The notes under the pieces: generated by a model
Told to the model about the DNA's origin: nothing
Databases searched by the model: none
The model's input: only the letters and a program-made list of their open reading frames with translations
Assembly (NCBI RefSeq): GCF_011752045.1
Contig: NZ_JAAKXW010000003.1
Coordinates: forward strand, 434,001 to 498,000
Origin: Microbacterium hydrocarbonoxydans
GTDB lineage: Bacteria > Actinomycetota > Actinomycetes > Actinomycetales > Microbacteriaceae
DNA length: 64,000 nt
Direction: 5' to 3'
Made by a program: the position numbers and the translations under genes
Part shown: in pieces, positions 35,543 through 44,164 of the stretch
Layout of the letters: every line of letters begins with the position of its first letter
Numbering within the stretch: position 1 is the first letter of the stretch

Positions 35543-36157
35543 ATGACCACCCGTGCACCCCGCCGCGACGCCGTCGAGAACCGCGCCGGCATCCTGGACG
35601 CGGCCCGCTCCACCCTGGCGAACGACCCGCACGCCTCGATCGACGTGATCGCCCGCAGCGCGGGGCTCTCCCGTCGCACCCTCTACGGCCACTTCGACGA
35701 CCGCGACTCCCTGATCCGCGAACTGATCTCCAGCGGCGCCCAGCGCTTCAACGCCATCGCCGCCTCCGTGACGGATGCCGACTCCACCCTCGCCCTGGCC
35801 CGCCTCGCCGCCGTGCTGTGGCGCGAGGCCGCGCACGTGCAGTTCGCCGCCGCGCTCGCCCTCGACGAGGCGCACGTCGAGCACACCGCCGCCGCGCTCG
35901 CCCCGCTGCGGCGCACGGTCGCCGCCCTCGTCGTGCGCGGTCAAGAGGACGGAAGCTTCCGCACCGACCTCGAGGCCCCCACGCTCGCCCGGCTCATCGA
36001 GGAGACGGCGCGCACCGCCATCGCCCGCACGGATGCTGCAAGCGCCGGCGCCGCGAACCTCGCCGTGCGTGCCGTGCTGAGCATCGCCGGCCTCTCCTGG
36101 CGCGAGGCCGACGCGCTCCTCGCCGCGCACCCCGACATCACGGCGGCGACCGCGTGA
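35543..36157 (+). CDS. TetR-family regulator
   Basis: 204 residues. The N-terminal HTH is SIDVIARSAGLSRRTLYGHF (about 33-52), a textbook TetR recognition region. The C-terminal ligand domain is helical and Ala-rich and gives no ligand clue. Probably leaderless, with a palindrome over its promoter. The two YhgE/Pip genes follow 44 nt later, so it most likely controls itself and them. Confidence 0.92.
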   Translation: MTTRAPRRDAVENRAGILDAARSTLANDPHASIDVIARSAGLSRRTLYGHFDDRDSLIRELISSGAQRFNAIAASVTDADSTLALARLAAVLWREAAHVQFAAALALDEAHVEHTAAALAPLRRTVAALVVRGQEDGSFRTDLEAPTLARLIEETARTAIARTDAASAGAANLAVRAVLSIAGLSWREADALLAAHPDITAATA

Positions 36158-36162
36158 GCTCT

Positions 36163-36168
36163 TATGCT
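36163..36168 (+). promoter_or_regulatory. possible -10 box before the first yhgE gene
   Basis: TATGCT in the gap between tetR and yhgE-1; would give a leader of about 27 nt. No clear -35 box. Confidence 0.3.
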
Positions 36169-36201
36169 CGACGTGCCGCAGCACAGCAGGGGGGAGCCGC
36201 G

Positions 36202-39114
36202 ATGCCCGGTGCCTGGAGCGTGTTCCGTCGCGACGTCGGCCGTCTCGCCCGCGTCAGCAAGGCGTGGATCATCATCGTCGGCGTGATCGTCACGCCGTCC
36301 CTCTACGCCTGGTTCAACATCGTCGCGTTCTGGGACCCGTACTCGAACACGCAGCATGTGAGCGTCGCGATCGTCAACCAGGACGAAGGCGCCACCTCCG
36401 AGCTCACCGGCGACATCGACGTGGGCGGGGAGCTCGTCGGCCAGCTGAAGCAGAACGACCAGCTCGGCTGGGAGTTCGTGGACGAGGACGAGGCGATGGA
36501 TGCCGTCCGCAGCGGCCGCAGCTACGCGGCGATCGTCATCCCGGCGGACTTCAGCCGCGACTTCCTCAGCATCACCACAGGCGACTTCCGCCGTCCTGCG
36601 CTGCAGTACTTCGTCAACGAGAAGGCGAACGCGATCGCCCCGAAGATCACGGACGTGGGCGCGTCGACGCTCGACACCCAGATCAACAGCACCTTCGTGT
36701 CGGTGGTCGCGCAGGCCGTCACCGAGCAGTTGAAGGATGCCGGTCTCGACGCGGAGGGGCGCCTCGGCGACGCCCGCGACAGCACGGTCACCACCCTCGA
36801 CGACGCCGTGGGCAAGGTCGCCGCCGCCCGCGAGCGGATCGCCGACCTGCAGGGCGGTCTGACCGATGCGCAGACGCGGCTCGACAGCGCCGTGTCCACG
36901 CTCGACGATGTCGACTCCGCGCTCGGCGAGGTTCAGGGCGCCGTCCGCCAGGCGCAGAGCATCGCCGCTGAGGCGCAGCAGGAGCTGCTCACCTTCACCG
37001 ACAAGGCGACCTCGGCGTACGTCTCGGGAGCGACGCTGCTCGCCGACGCCTCATCGCGCATGAACGCCTCGATCTCGACGCTGTCGACCAGCCTGCAGCA
37101 GGCGAACGTCGCGGTGGGTTCGGCGATCGACGACCTCTCGGCCGTGGTGAAGGCCAACGGGACCGCGCTCGACGAACTGCAGGCCGTCCTCGAGCAGACC
37201 GAGTCCGGTTCCGAGGCGGAGCAGCGCCTCCGCGACGCGATCGACGCCCTGAAGGAGCGCAACACCGCCGACCAGCAGGTGCTCGACCAGCTGAACCAGC
37301 TGAACGGCGACATGTCGGGCACCATCGCCTCGGTGGAGGATGCGGCCTCCGCGATCGACTCCGCCGTGAGCGGCGCCGCGACATCGGCGGGCGCCATCCG
37401 CGACGCGCTCATGCAGAGCATCCCCCAGCTGAACCGGGCGATGTCGGCGCTGTCTGCCAGTGCGGACGCGTTCTCCTCTGCACTCGGCGCGCAGCGGGCG
37501 CAGGTTGCGCAGGCGCAGAGCCTGCTGGGCGGCCTGAAGACCCAGCTCGCCGACACCGCGACGGCCCTCACCGCACTCGACGGCAACCTCGCCGCCGCCG
37601 AGTCCGGCCTCGGCGGCGTGCGCACCGACATCCTCGCGCTGAGCGCCGCCGACGTGTGGAACCGGCTCAGCACCATCAGCGGACTGGATGCCGAGCAGAT
37701 CGCGCAGTTCATGGCGTCGCCGGTCGAGGTCCACGAGAACGTCGTGTTCCCCACCGCCGCGTACGGCTCGGCCATGGCCGCCCTGTTCACGAACCTCTCG
37801 CTGTGGATCGGAGCGTTCGTGCTCATGGTCATCATGCGCCTCGAGGTCGACACCGAGGGCGTGGAGGGCGTCTCCGTGCGTCAGGCGTACCTGGGGCGAT
37901 GGCTGCTGCTGGCGGCGATCGCCGTGTGCCAGGCCGTGCTCGTCACGGTGGGCAACCTCGTCATCGGCGTCCAGACCGCCAACGCCTTCGCCTTCGTCGG
38001 CACCGGCGTGCTGATCGGCCTGGCGTACCTCAGCATCATCTACGCCCTGTCCGTGTGCTTCGGCATCGTCGGGAAGGGCCTCTGCATCCTGCTGGTGATC
38101 TTCCAGATCCCCGGGGCCTCGGGGCTGTACCCGATCGAGATGATGCCCGCCTTCTTCCGCGGCCTGTACCCGTTCCTGCCGTTCACCTACGGCATCGACG
38201 CGCTGCGCGAGACCATCAGCGGCTTCTACGACGGCCACTGGTGGCGGTTCATGGGCACGCTCGCGATCTTCGTCGTGCTGGCGTTCGTGCTGGGCCTGTT
38301 CCTCCGTCGCCGCCTGGGCAACTTCGCGCTGCTGTTCAACCGCCGCCTCGCCGACACCGAGCTCATGGTGAGCGAGGACGTGCAGATCACCGGTCGCCGC
38401 CGCACGCCCGACATCATCCGCGCGCTGACCGACGGCGACGGGTTCCGCGCCGAGGTCGCCGAGCGCGCCCGCCGGTTCACCGAGCGGTACCCGGTGCTGC
38501 TGCGCCTCACGCTGGTCGTGGGCGCCGGCGTCATGGCCGTGCTCGGCCTCGCGGCCTGGCTGCTGCCGGACGCGAAGGCGACGATGCTCGGCCTGTGGGC
38601 GCTGTGGTGCCTGATCCTCATCGCCTTCCTGGTGATGCTCGAGTACATCAGGCAGAGCATCGAGCAGGCCGCCGCGCTGGGCGAGATGCCGGAAGCCGAC
38701 CTGCGCGAGGCGCTGATCATCGAGAGCTCCGGCGGCACGCTGCCGGCGGGCGCCGCGGCGTCGTCCGCGCGCACCGCCGTGCGGGAACGCCCGGCGGTCG
38801 AGACGCACGCCGAGGAGCGCGACGACGCCGTGGAGCTGGAGGAGCTCTTCGCCGAGGATGCCTCCGCCGGCATGGATCCGGACGAGACCCCCACGGAGGT
38901 GCTCGATGCCGAACCGGTCGCGCATCCGGGCCCGACGGCCGAGCAGGTGGGATCGGATGCCGTGGGCGATCCTGCCGACGACGAGCACGACTCACCGGAA
39001 CCTCTTGGGTCGGGGGAGGAGAACGCCGCGGCATCCGCCGGCGACGACCAGGAGGACAGGACCACGTCGGACGACGACCCCGAGGACACGCAGGAAGGGC
39101 AGGTGCGCAGGTGA
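36202..39114 (+). CDS. YhgE/Pip-family membrane protein 1 with long acidic tail
   Basis: 970 residues. One helix near the N-terminus (WIIIVGVIVTPSLYAWFNIV) is followed by an outside region of about 470 residues with the VAIVNQDEGA motif and long Ser/Ala/Asp coiled coil. About five helices form an ABC-2-like block (about 530-700) and two further helices lie at about 770-830. The last 135 residues are cytoplasmic and very acidic. Family members include the phage infection protein Pip and EsaA of type VII secretion. A GGGGGGAG box precedes the ATG, and the stop overlaps the second yhgE gene. No T7SS genes are near, so substrate unknown. Confidence 0.88.
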   Translation: MPGAWSVFRRDVGRLARVSKAWIIIVGVIVTPSLYAWFNIVAFWDPYSNTQHVSVAIVNQDEGATSELTGDIDVGGELVGQLKQNDQLGWEFVDEDEAMDAVRSGRSYAAIVIPADFSRDFLSITTGDFRRPALQYFVNEKANAIAPKITDVGASTLDTQINSTFVSVVAQAVTEQLKDAGLDAEGRLGDARDSTVTTLDDAVGKVAAARERIADLQGGLTDAQTRLDSAVSTLDDVDSALGEVQGAVRQAQSIAAEAQQELLTFTDKATSAYVSGATLLADASSRMNASISTLSTSLQQANVAVGSAIDDLSAVVKANGTALDELQAVLEQTESGSEAEQRLRDAIDALKERNTADQQVLDQLNQLNGDMSGTIASVEDAASAIDSAVSGAATSAGAIRDALMQSIPQLNRAMSALSASADAFSSALGAQRAQVAQAQSLLGGLKTQLADTATALTALDGNLAAAESGLGGVRTDILALSAADVWNRLSTISGLDAEQIAQFMASPVEVHENVVFPTAAYGSAMAALFTNLSLWIGAFVLMVIMRLEVDTEGVEGVSVRQAYLGRWLLLAAIAVCQAVLVTVGNLVIGVQTANAFAFVGTGVLIGLAYLSIIYALSVCFGIVGKGLCILLVIFQIPGASGLYPIEMMPAFFRGLYPFLPFTYGIDALRETISGFYDGHWWRFMGTLAIFVVLAFVLGLFLRRRLGNFALLFNRRLADTELMVSEDVQITGRRRTPDIIRALTDGDGFRAEVAERARRFTERYPVLLRLTLVVGAGVMAVLGLAAWLLPDAKATMLGLWALWCLILIAFLVMLEYIRQSIEQAAALGEMPEADLREALIIESSGGTLPAGAAASSARTAVRERPAVETHAEERDDAVELEELFAEDASAGMDPDETPTEVLDAEPVAHPGPTAEQVGSDAVGDPADDEHDSPEPLGSGEENAAASAGDDQEDRTTSDDDPEDTQEGQVRR

Positions 39115-41315
39115 AGAACATCACGCAGGTGTTCCGGCATGATCTGCGCCGGGCGACCAGCAACGTCATGGCGGTCATCGTGCTGTTCGGGCTGGTCGTG
39201 ATCCCGTCGCTGTTCACGTGGTTCAACGTGATCGCGAGCTGGAACCCCTTCGGCAGCACCGAGAACCTCACGGTCGCCGTGGCCAACACCGACGAGGGGT
39301 ATCAGAGCGACCTGGTGCCGATCCGCCTCAACGTCGGCGAGCAGGTCGAGTCGGCGCTGCGCGCCAACGACGACCTGAACTGGGTGTTCACCTCGGAGGA
39401 GGACGCGATCGACGGCACGGAATCGGGCGAGTACTACGCCGCGATCGTGCTGCCGCCCACCTTCAGCGCCGACATGATGACCTTCTACTCGAGCGGCGCC
39501 GAGCGCTACTCGAGCGGCGCCGAGCGCACGCGGATCGAGTACTACACCAACGAGAAGAAGAACGCGCTCGCGCCGAAGATCACCGAGCAGGGAGCCGGAG
39601 AGGTCTCCACGAAGATCAACGAGGTGTTCACCGAGAAGCTCAGCGAGGCCGGGCTCAACATCATCACCTCGCTGTCGGACTACCTCGACGACGCCGACAC
39701 CCAGGCCGCGCTGTCCCGGCTGCAGGCGCACGTGAGCGAGGTGGCCGCGCAGCTGCGCGCAGGCTCGGCGACGGCCGACATGTTCACGTCGCTGATCGCG
39801 TCGAGCCGGCCGCTGGTCGACGGCGCCTCCGGTCTGGTGTCGTCCTCCGGGGACGCGCTGCGCGACGCCACCGGGGCGCTCGGCAGCGGGAAGGATGCCG
39901 CGCGATCGCTGAAGGACGTCCTCAGCTCCACCGCCGCGACGCTCGGCGACGCCCTGTCGAGCACGGCCGACGGCTATCAGGCCGTCGCCGACAGCGTCGA
40001 CGAGGTGTTCTCCTCGATCGACACCCAGTCCGCAAGCTCGGCCGCGGCGATCCGCGCGGTGGCCGATCGCGTGCAGACGCAGCTCGACCAGTACACGCAG
40101 CTGCACGACACCCTCGTGAACGAGGTGCGTCCGCTGCTCCCCGAGTCCGCGCTGGACACGTTCGACCGGGCGGTGGCCCGCATCGACGCCGCGATCACCC
40201 GCCAGCAGGAGCTGCACGACCGCCTCGAGGATGCGGCCGCCCACGTCACCGACACGAATGCGGGGATCCAGGCGACGCACGAGGAGATCTCCGGGCTGAT
40301 CGCGAGCGCGAAGGCCGCGATGGAGGACGCGCGGAACGCCTACACGGGCAGCCTGCAGCCGAAGCTCGACGCCCTCGCCAGTACGCTCTCCGTGATCGAC
40401 GGGAACATCGACTCGATCGGCGCAGACCTCTCGTCGGCAGTCGGTGCCCTCTCCGGATCCGACTCGATCGGCTCGGCCCTGCAGCACGCGGAGTCGCTCA
40501 CCGCGGAGATGTCCGGCTCCCTCGCCGACACGGCCGACCGGTTCGACGCCCTCGCCGCCGCCCTGACGAAGGCGATGGACACCGGCGACCTCAGCGAGCT
40601 CACCGCGCTCATCGGCTCCGATCCGCAGGCCCTCGCCGCCCACCTCGCCGAGCCGGTGGCTCTCGAGCGGGTGCCCGTGTACTCGGTCGTCAGCTTCGGC
40701 GCCGCGATGACGCCGCTCTACACCGTGCTGGCGCTCTGGGTGGGCGCACTGCTGATCTCGGTGTCGATCCGCGTCGACCCGCCGCAGGGTCCCGCCGCGG
40801 ATCTGCCCCCGCTCTCCCCCGCCGAGACCTACCTCGGCCGGTTCGGCGTCTTCGCCGTCGTCGGCTTCCTGCAGAGCTCCCTCGTGTGCCTCGGCAGCGT
40901 GCTGTTCACGCAGGTGCAGCCGGAGCATCCGCTTCTGCTCATCCTCGCGGGCTGGGTGATGTCGCTCGTGTTCACGCTGATCATCTACACGCTCGTGGTG
41001 ACCTTCGGCAACGCGGGCAAGGCGCTGGCCGTGCTGATGCTCGTGGTGCAGATCTCCAGCTCGGGCGGCGCCTACCCGCTGCAGCTGCTCCCGGAGTGGT
41101 TCCAGGGCGTCAGCCCGTTCCTGCCGGCGACCCACGCCGTGAGCGCGATGCGCTCCGCGATCGCGGGGATCTACCAGAACGACTACTGGATCTCACTGGG
41201 CTGGCTGGCGGCCTTCATCCTTCCCGCGCTGCTTCTCGGGCTGGTGCTGCGCCTGCCGCTCATCGGGTTCAACCAGAAACTGCTGCGCGCCCTGGCCTCC
41301 ACGAAGCTCATGTGA
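39111..41315 (+). CDS. YhgE/Pip-family membrane protein 2
   Basis: 734 residues with the same plan as its neighbour: N-terminal helix VLFGLVVIPSLFTWFNVIAS, VAVANTDEGY motif, long coiled-coil outside region, and about five to six C-terminal helices ending in KLM. It lacks the acidic tail. A perfect 21-bp tandem duplication repeats SSGAERY in the outside domain. GTG start overlapping the first gene's stop (GTGA) implies equal production, so the two may form a heterodimer (inference). Confidence 0.88.
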   Translation: MKNITQVFRHDLRRATSNVMAVIVLFGLVVIPSLFTWFNVIASWNPFGSTENLTVAVANTDEGYQSDLVPIRLNVGEQVESALRANDDLNWVFTSEEDAIDGTESGEYYAAIVLPPTFSADMMTFYSSGAERYSSGAERTRIEYYTNEKKNALAPKITEQGAGEVSTKINEVFTEKLSEAGLNIITSLSDYLDDADTQAALSRLQAHVSEVAAQLRAGSATADMFTSLIASSRPLVDGASGLVSSSGDALRDATGALGSGKDAARSLKDVLSSTAATLGDALSSTADGYQAVADSVDEVFSSIDTQSASSAAAIRAVADRVQTQLDQYTQLHDTLVNEVRPLLPESALDTFDRAVARIDAAITRQQELHDRLEDAAAHVTDTNAGIQATHEEISGLIASAKAAMEDARNAYTGSLQPKLDALASTLSVIDGNIDSIGADLSSAVGALSGSDSIGSALQHAESLTAEMSGSLADTADRFDALAAALTKAMDTGDLSELTALIGSDPQALAAHLAEPVALERVPVYSVVSFGAAMTPLYTVLALWVGALLISVSIRVDPPQGPAADLPPLSPAETYLGRFGVFAVVGFLQSSLVCLGSVLFTQVQPEHPLLLILAGWVMSLVFTLIIYTLVVTFGNAGKALAVLMLVVQISSSGGAYPLQLLPEWFQGVSPFLPATHAVSAMRSAIAGIYQNDYWISLGWLAAFILPALLLGLVLRLPLIGFNQKLLRALASTKLM
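39486..39527 (+). repeat. perfect 21-bp tandem duplication in yhgE-2
   Basis: The same 21 bases occur twice head to tail, encoding YSSGAER twice in frame. Identity at every base suggests a recent slippage event. Confidence 0.85.
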
Positions 41316-41317
41316 GC

Positions 41318-41358
41318 GGCGTCGGCCGCGTCTCGCTCTCGATGACCCGGCCGACGCC
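41318..41358. terminator. 11-bp hairpin after the yhgE operon
   Basis: GGCGTCGGCCG pairs with CGGCCGACGCC across 19 nt, directly after the yhgE-2 stop. No T-tract. Confidence 0.55.
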
Positions 41359-41366
41359 CCGATGGG

Positions 41367-41372
41367 TATGAT
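41367..41372 (+). promoter_or_regulatory. -10 box of the acylase gene
   Basis: TATGAT, a near-consensus box directly after the hairpin; leader of about 75 nt. Confidence 0.4.
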
Positions 41373-41454
41373 GCGAGGGCGCGACCCGCGATACGCGCAC
41401 CTGGTTCACGTGACACCGAGTTCCACCGCCGCCCACCCGAAAGAGCCCTCGACG

Positions 41455-44106
41455 ATGACGACCGATCAGGCGACTGACTCCGCCCCGCAGCGACCGCCCC
41501 TGATGGCCCGGATCGGGAGGATCGCGTTCCTCATCGTCGCCGGCCTGGTCGTCGTCGCCGTCGCGATCGCCTTCTTCGTCACCTGGACGATCCAGCGCTC
41601 CTTCCCGCAGACCGAGGGCGAACTCGCCCTCGACGGGCTGAACGCACAGGTGACGGTGCAGCGGGACGGCAGCGGCATCCCGACGATCACCGCCGAGTCG
41701 TCGCACGACCTCTTCTACGCCCAGGGCTTCGTGCACGCGCAGGACCGGTTCTTCGAGATGGACTTCCGCCGGCATGTGACCGCCGGGCGGGTGGCGGAGA
41801 TGTTCGGCGAGTCGCAGGCTGCGACAGACGCGTTCCTCCGGACGCTCGGCTGGCGCGAGGTCGCCGAGGCCGAGGTCGAGGCCATGGACGAGACCACCCT
41901 CGGCTATTACGAGGCCTACGCCGACGGCGTCAACGCCTACATCGCCTCCCGCTCCGGCGCGGAGCTGTCACTCGAGTATGCCGTCCTCGGCATGCAGCTC
42001 GGCAGCTACGTGCCGGAACAGTGGTCCCCCGCCGATTCGGTGGCGTGGCTGAAGGCGATGGCCTGGGACCTCCGCGGCAACATCGAGGACGAGACCGAGC
42101 GCGCCCTCCTCGCCTCCGAGCTCTCCGCCGGCGGCGCCGAGACGGCGGAGGTCGAGGACACCCTCGCGCAGCTCTATCCCGCCTACCCGTTCGACCGGAA
42201 CCCCGTGATCGTGCCGAAGATCTCCAGCGTCCCCGCGCTGGAGACGGATGCCGAGCCGGCTGCATACCCGACGACGGCAACCTCCGGCGAGGTGCAGCAG
42301 GCGAGCACCACGATCGAATGGCAGGAGGCCTCCGACGTGATCGAGGCGGCGAGCCTGCTCGTCGGCGACGTCGGCGAGGGGATCGGCTCGAACTCGTGGG
42401 TCGTGTCGGGTGCACTCACCGAGACCGGCATGCCGCTGCTCGCGAACGACCCGCACCTCGGCGCCTCGCTGCCCTCGGTCTGGTATCAGGTGCAGCTCAA
42501 GTGCGCGAAGGTGTCGGACTCCTGCCCCTTCGACGTGGGTGGCTTCTCGTTCTCCGGCCTGCCCGGCATCGTCATCGGGCACAATCAGCACGTGGCCTGG
42601 GGTTTCACGAACCTCACCACGGACGTGACCGACCTGTACATCGAGAAGATCGAGGGAGACTCCTACTGGCGCGACGGCGCCCTGGTGCCGCTCGAGGAGC
42701 GCGAGGAGACCATCGAGGTCGCCGGCGGAGACGACATCCCGCTGACGATCCGCTCCACGGTGCACGGCCCGATCATCTCGGGGCTCGTCGACGACTTCTC
42801 CGCCATCGCCGACGAGCCGGCGGCCGGCCTCGCGGCGGGCGGCGTGGCGCCTCCGGCATCCGACGCCTCCGACCGCACGTCCTACGCGGTGAGCCTGCGC
42901 TGGACCGCCCTCGACCCCGGCACCGCCGGCACCGCGATCTTCGCGCTCTCGACCGCGAAGGACTTCGAGGACTTCCGACGCGCGGCCTCCCTGTTCGACG
43001 TCCCGGCGCAGAACCTGATCTACGCCGACACCGAGGGCAACATCGGCTACCAGACGCCCGGCCGGCTGCCGATCCGCGGTGCAGGAGACGGCTGGATGCC
43101 GCAGCCCGGATGGGACAGCGCCTACGACTGGACGGGGTTCATCCCGTTCGAGGACCTCCCCGTCGCCTACAACCCGACCTCGGGATACATCGTCACCGCG
43201 AACAACGCGATCGTCACAGACGACTACGGGCACTTCCTCTCCCGCGACTGGGACTACGGCTATCGCGCCGCCCGCATCGCCCATCTCATCGAGCGCCGTG
43301 CGGCCGCCGCGCCGCTGACCGCGCAGGACATGCGCGACATCCAGATGGACGGCGAGATGTGGATCGGCAAGAAGCTGGCCGCGGCCCTCGGCGACGTCGA
43401 CGTGAAGGGTGCGGGGCCGAAGGAGGCCGTGGAGCTGCTGCGCGCCTGGGATGCGCAGAACTCGGCATCGTCGGCGGCTGCCGCATATGCGAACGTGCTG
43501 TGGTCGAACCTCGTGCAGAACCTCTTCTCCGAGCGCGGGAATCCGCTGCCGGTCGACGACCACGGCCGGCTGTTCACGGTCGTCGACGGGCTGCTCGACG
43601 ATCCGTCCGATCCGCTCTGGACCAATGAGGAACTCGATGTGAGCGGCATGGAGGAGATGCTCGCGCTCTCCGCCGAAGAGGCCTACGACGAGCTCGCCTC
43701 GCTCCAGGGCACCGCCGTCTCCCGCTGGAACTGGGGCGACCTGCACGCGCTCACGCTGACCAGCGACACTCTCGGGTCATCCGGGATCGCCCCGATCGAG
43801 GCGCTGTTCAACCGCGGTCCGTTCCCCGTCGGCGGCGGCGCCTCGGTGGCGAACGCCACCGGCTGGGAGCTCGGCGAGTCGTACGCGACCACCACCGTGC
43901 CGTCGATGCGGATGGTCGTCGACCTTTCCGACTTCGACGCCTCCACCTGGATCCACCTCACCGGCGCCTCCGGCCATGCCTTCGGGGAGCACTACATCGA
44001 CCAGACGGCTGACTGGGCCTCCGGCGTCCAGCGGCCGTGGGCGTTCTCCGCGAAGGCGGTGGCTGCCGCGGCTGACGCGACTCTGGTGCTGACTCCGGGC
44101 GACTGA
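41455..44106 (+). CDS. penicillin acylase-family Ntn hydrolase, membrane-anchored
   Basis: 883 residues. One membrane helix at about 22-44, no signal-peptidase motif evident, so it is likely membrane-tethered with the enzyme outside. The family cleaves itself before a serine that becomes the nucleophile; the candidate is Ser312 in GIGSNSWVVSG, which would give an alpha part of about 311 and a beta part of about 572 residues. AYADGVNAY and LANDPHLGASLPSVWY are family stretches. Known members hydrolyse penicillins, N-acyl-homoserine lactones or other amides; the substrate cannot be told from sequence. The ATG at MTTDQ is preferred over a longer upstream in-frame start that would cross the leader. 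Confidence 0.9.
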   Translation: MTTDQATDSAPQRPPLMARIGRIAFLIVAGLVVVAVAIAFFVTWTIQRSFPQTEGELALDGLNAQVTVQRDGSGIPTITAESSHDLFYAQGFVHAQDRFFEMDFRRHVTAGRVAEMFGESQAATDAFLRTLGWREVAEAEVEAMDETTLGYYEAYADGVNAYIASRSGAELSLEYAVLGMQLGSYVPEQWSPADSVAWLKAMAWDLRGNIEDETERALLASELSAGGAETAEVEDTLAQLYPAYPFDRNPVIVPKISSVPALETDAEPAAYPTTATSGEVQQASTTIEWQEASDVIEAASLLVGDVGEGIGSNSWVVSGALTETGMPLLANDPHLGASLPSVWYQVQLKCAKVSDSCPFDVGGFSFSGLPGIVIGHNQHVAWGFTNLTTDVTDLYIEKIEGDSYWRDGALVPLEEREETIEVAGGDDIPLTIRSTVHGPIISGLVDDFSAIADEPAAGLAAGGVAPPASDASDRTSYAVSLRWTALDPGTAGTAIFALSTAKDFEDFRRAASLFDVPAQNLIYADTEGNIGYQTPGRLPIRGAGDGWMPQPGWDSAYDWTGFIPFEDLPVAYNPTSGYIVTANNAIVTDDYGHFLSRDWDYGYRAARIAHLIERRAAAAPLTAQDMRDIQMDGEMWIGKKLAAALGDVDVKGAGPKEAVELLRAWDAQNSASSAAAAYANVLWSNLVQNLFSERGNPLPVDDHGRLFTVVDGLLDDPSDPLWTNEELDVSGMEEMLALSAEEAYDELASLQGTAVSRWNWGDLHALTLTSDTLGSSGIAPIEALFNRGPFPVGGGASVANATGWELGESYATTTVPSMRMVVDLSDFDASTWIHLTGASGHAFGEHYIDQTADWASGVQRPWAFSAKAVAAAADATLVLTPGD

Positions 44107-44121
44107 GGCCAGGTGATTCCG

Positions 44122-44161
44122 CACAGGGCGGGCGGCCGCAGGTGCGGCCGCCCGCCCTGTG
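44122..44161. terminator. 18-bp perfect hairpin between convergent genes
   Basis: CACAGGGCGGGCGGCCGC pairs with GCGGCCGCCCGCCCTGTG around AGGT. It serves the acylase gene and the xylanase gene. The right arm ends 4 nt before the xylanase stop codon. Confidence 0.85.
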
Positions 44162-44164
44162 CGG

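Noticed and set aside
35464..36201. N-terminal extension of YhgE-1 through the tetR region
   Set aside because: The in-frame stretch is Arg/Pro-rich, overlaps the tetR gene in another frame, and a strong GGGGGGAG site precedes the chosen ATG.
36202..41315. Type VII secretion locus because of EsaA-like YhgE proteins
   Set aside because: No EccC/EssC ATPase, WXG100 or EccD-type genes are found in the window.
41362..41454. Longer N-terminus for the acylase
   Set aside because: It would start inside the promoter just after the -10 box and add a non-conserved 31-residue stretch before the membrane helix.
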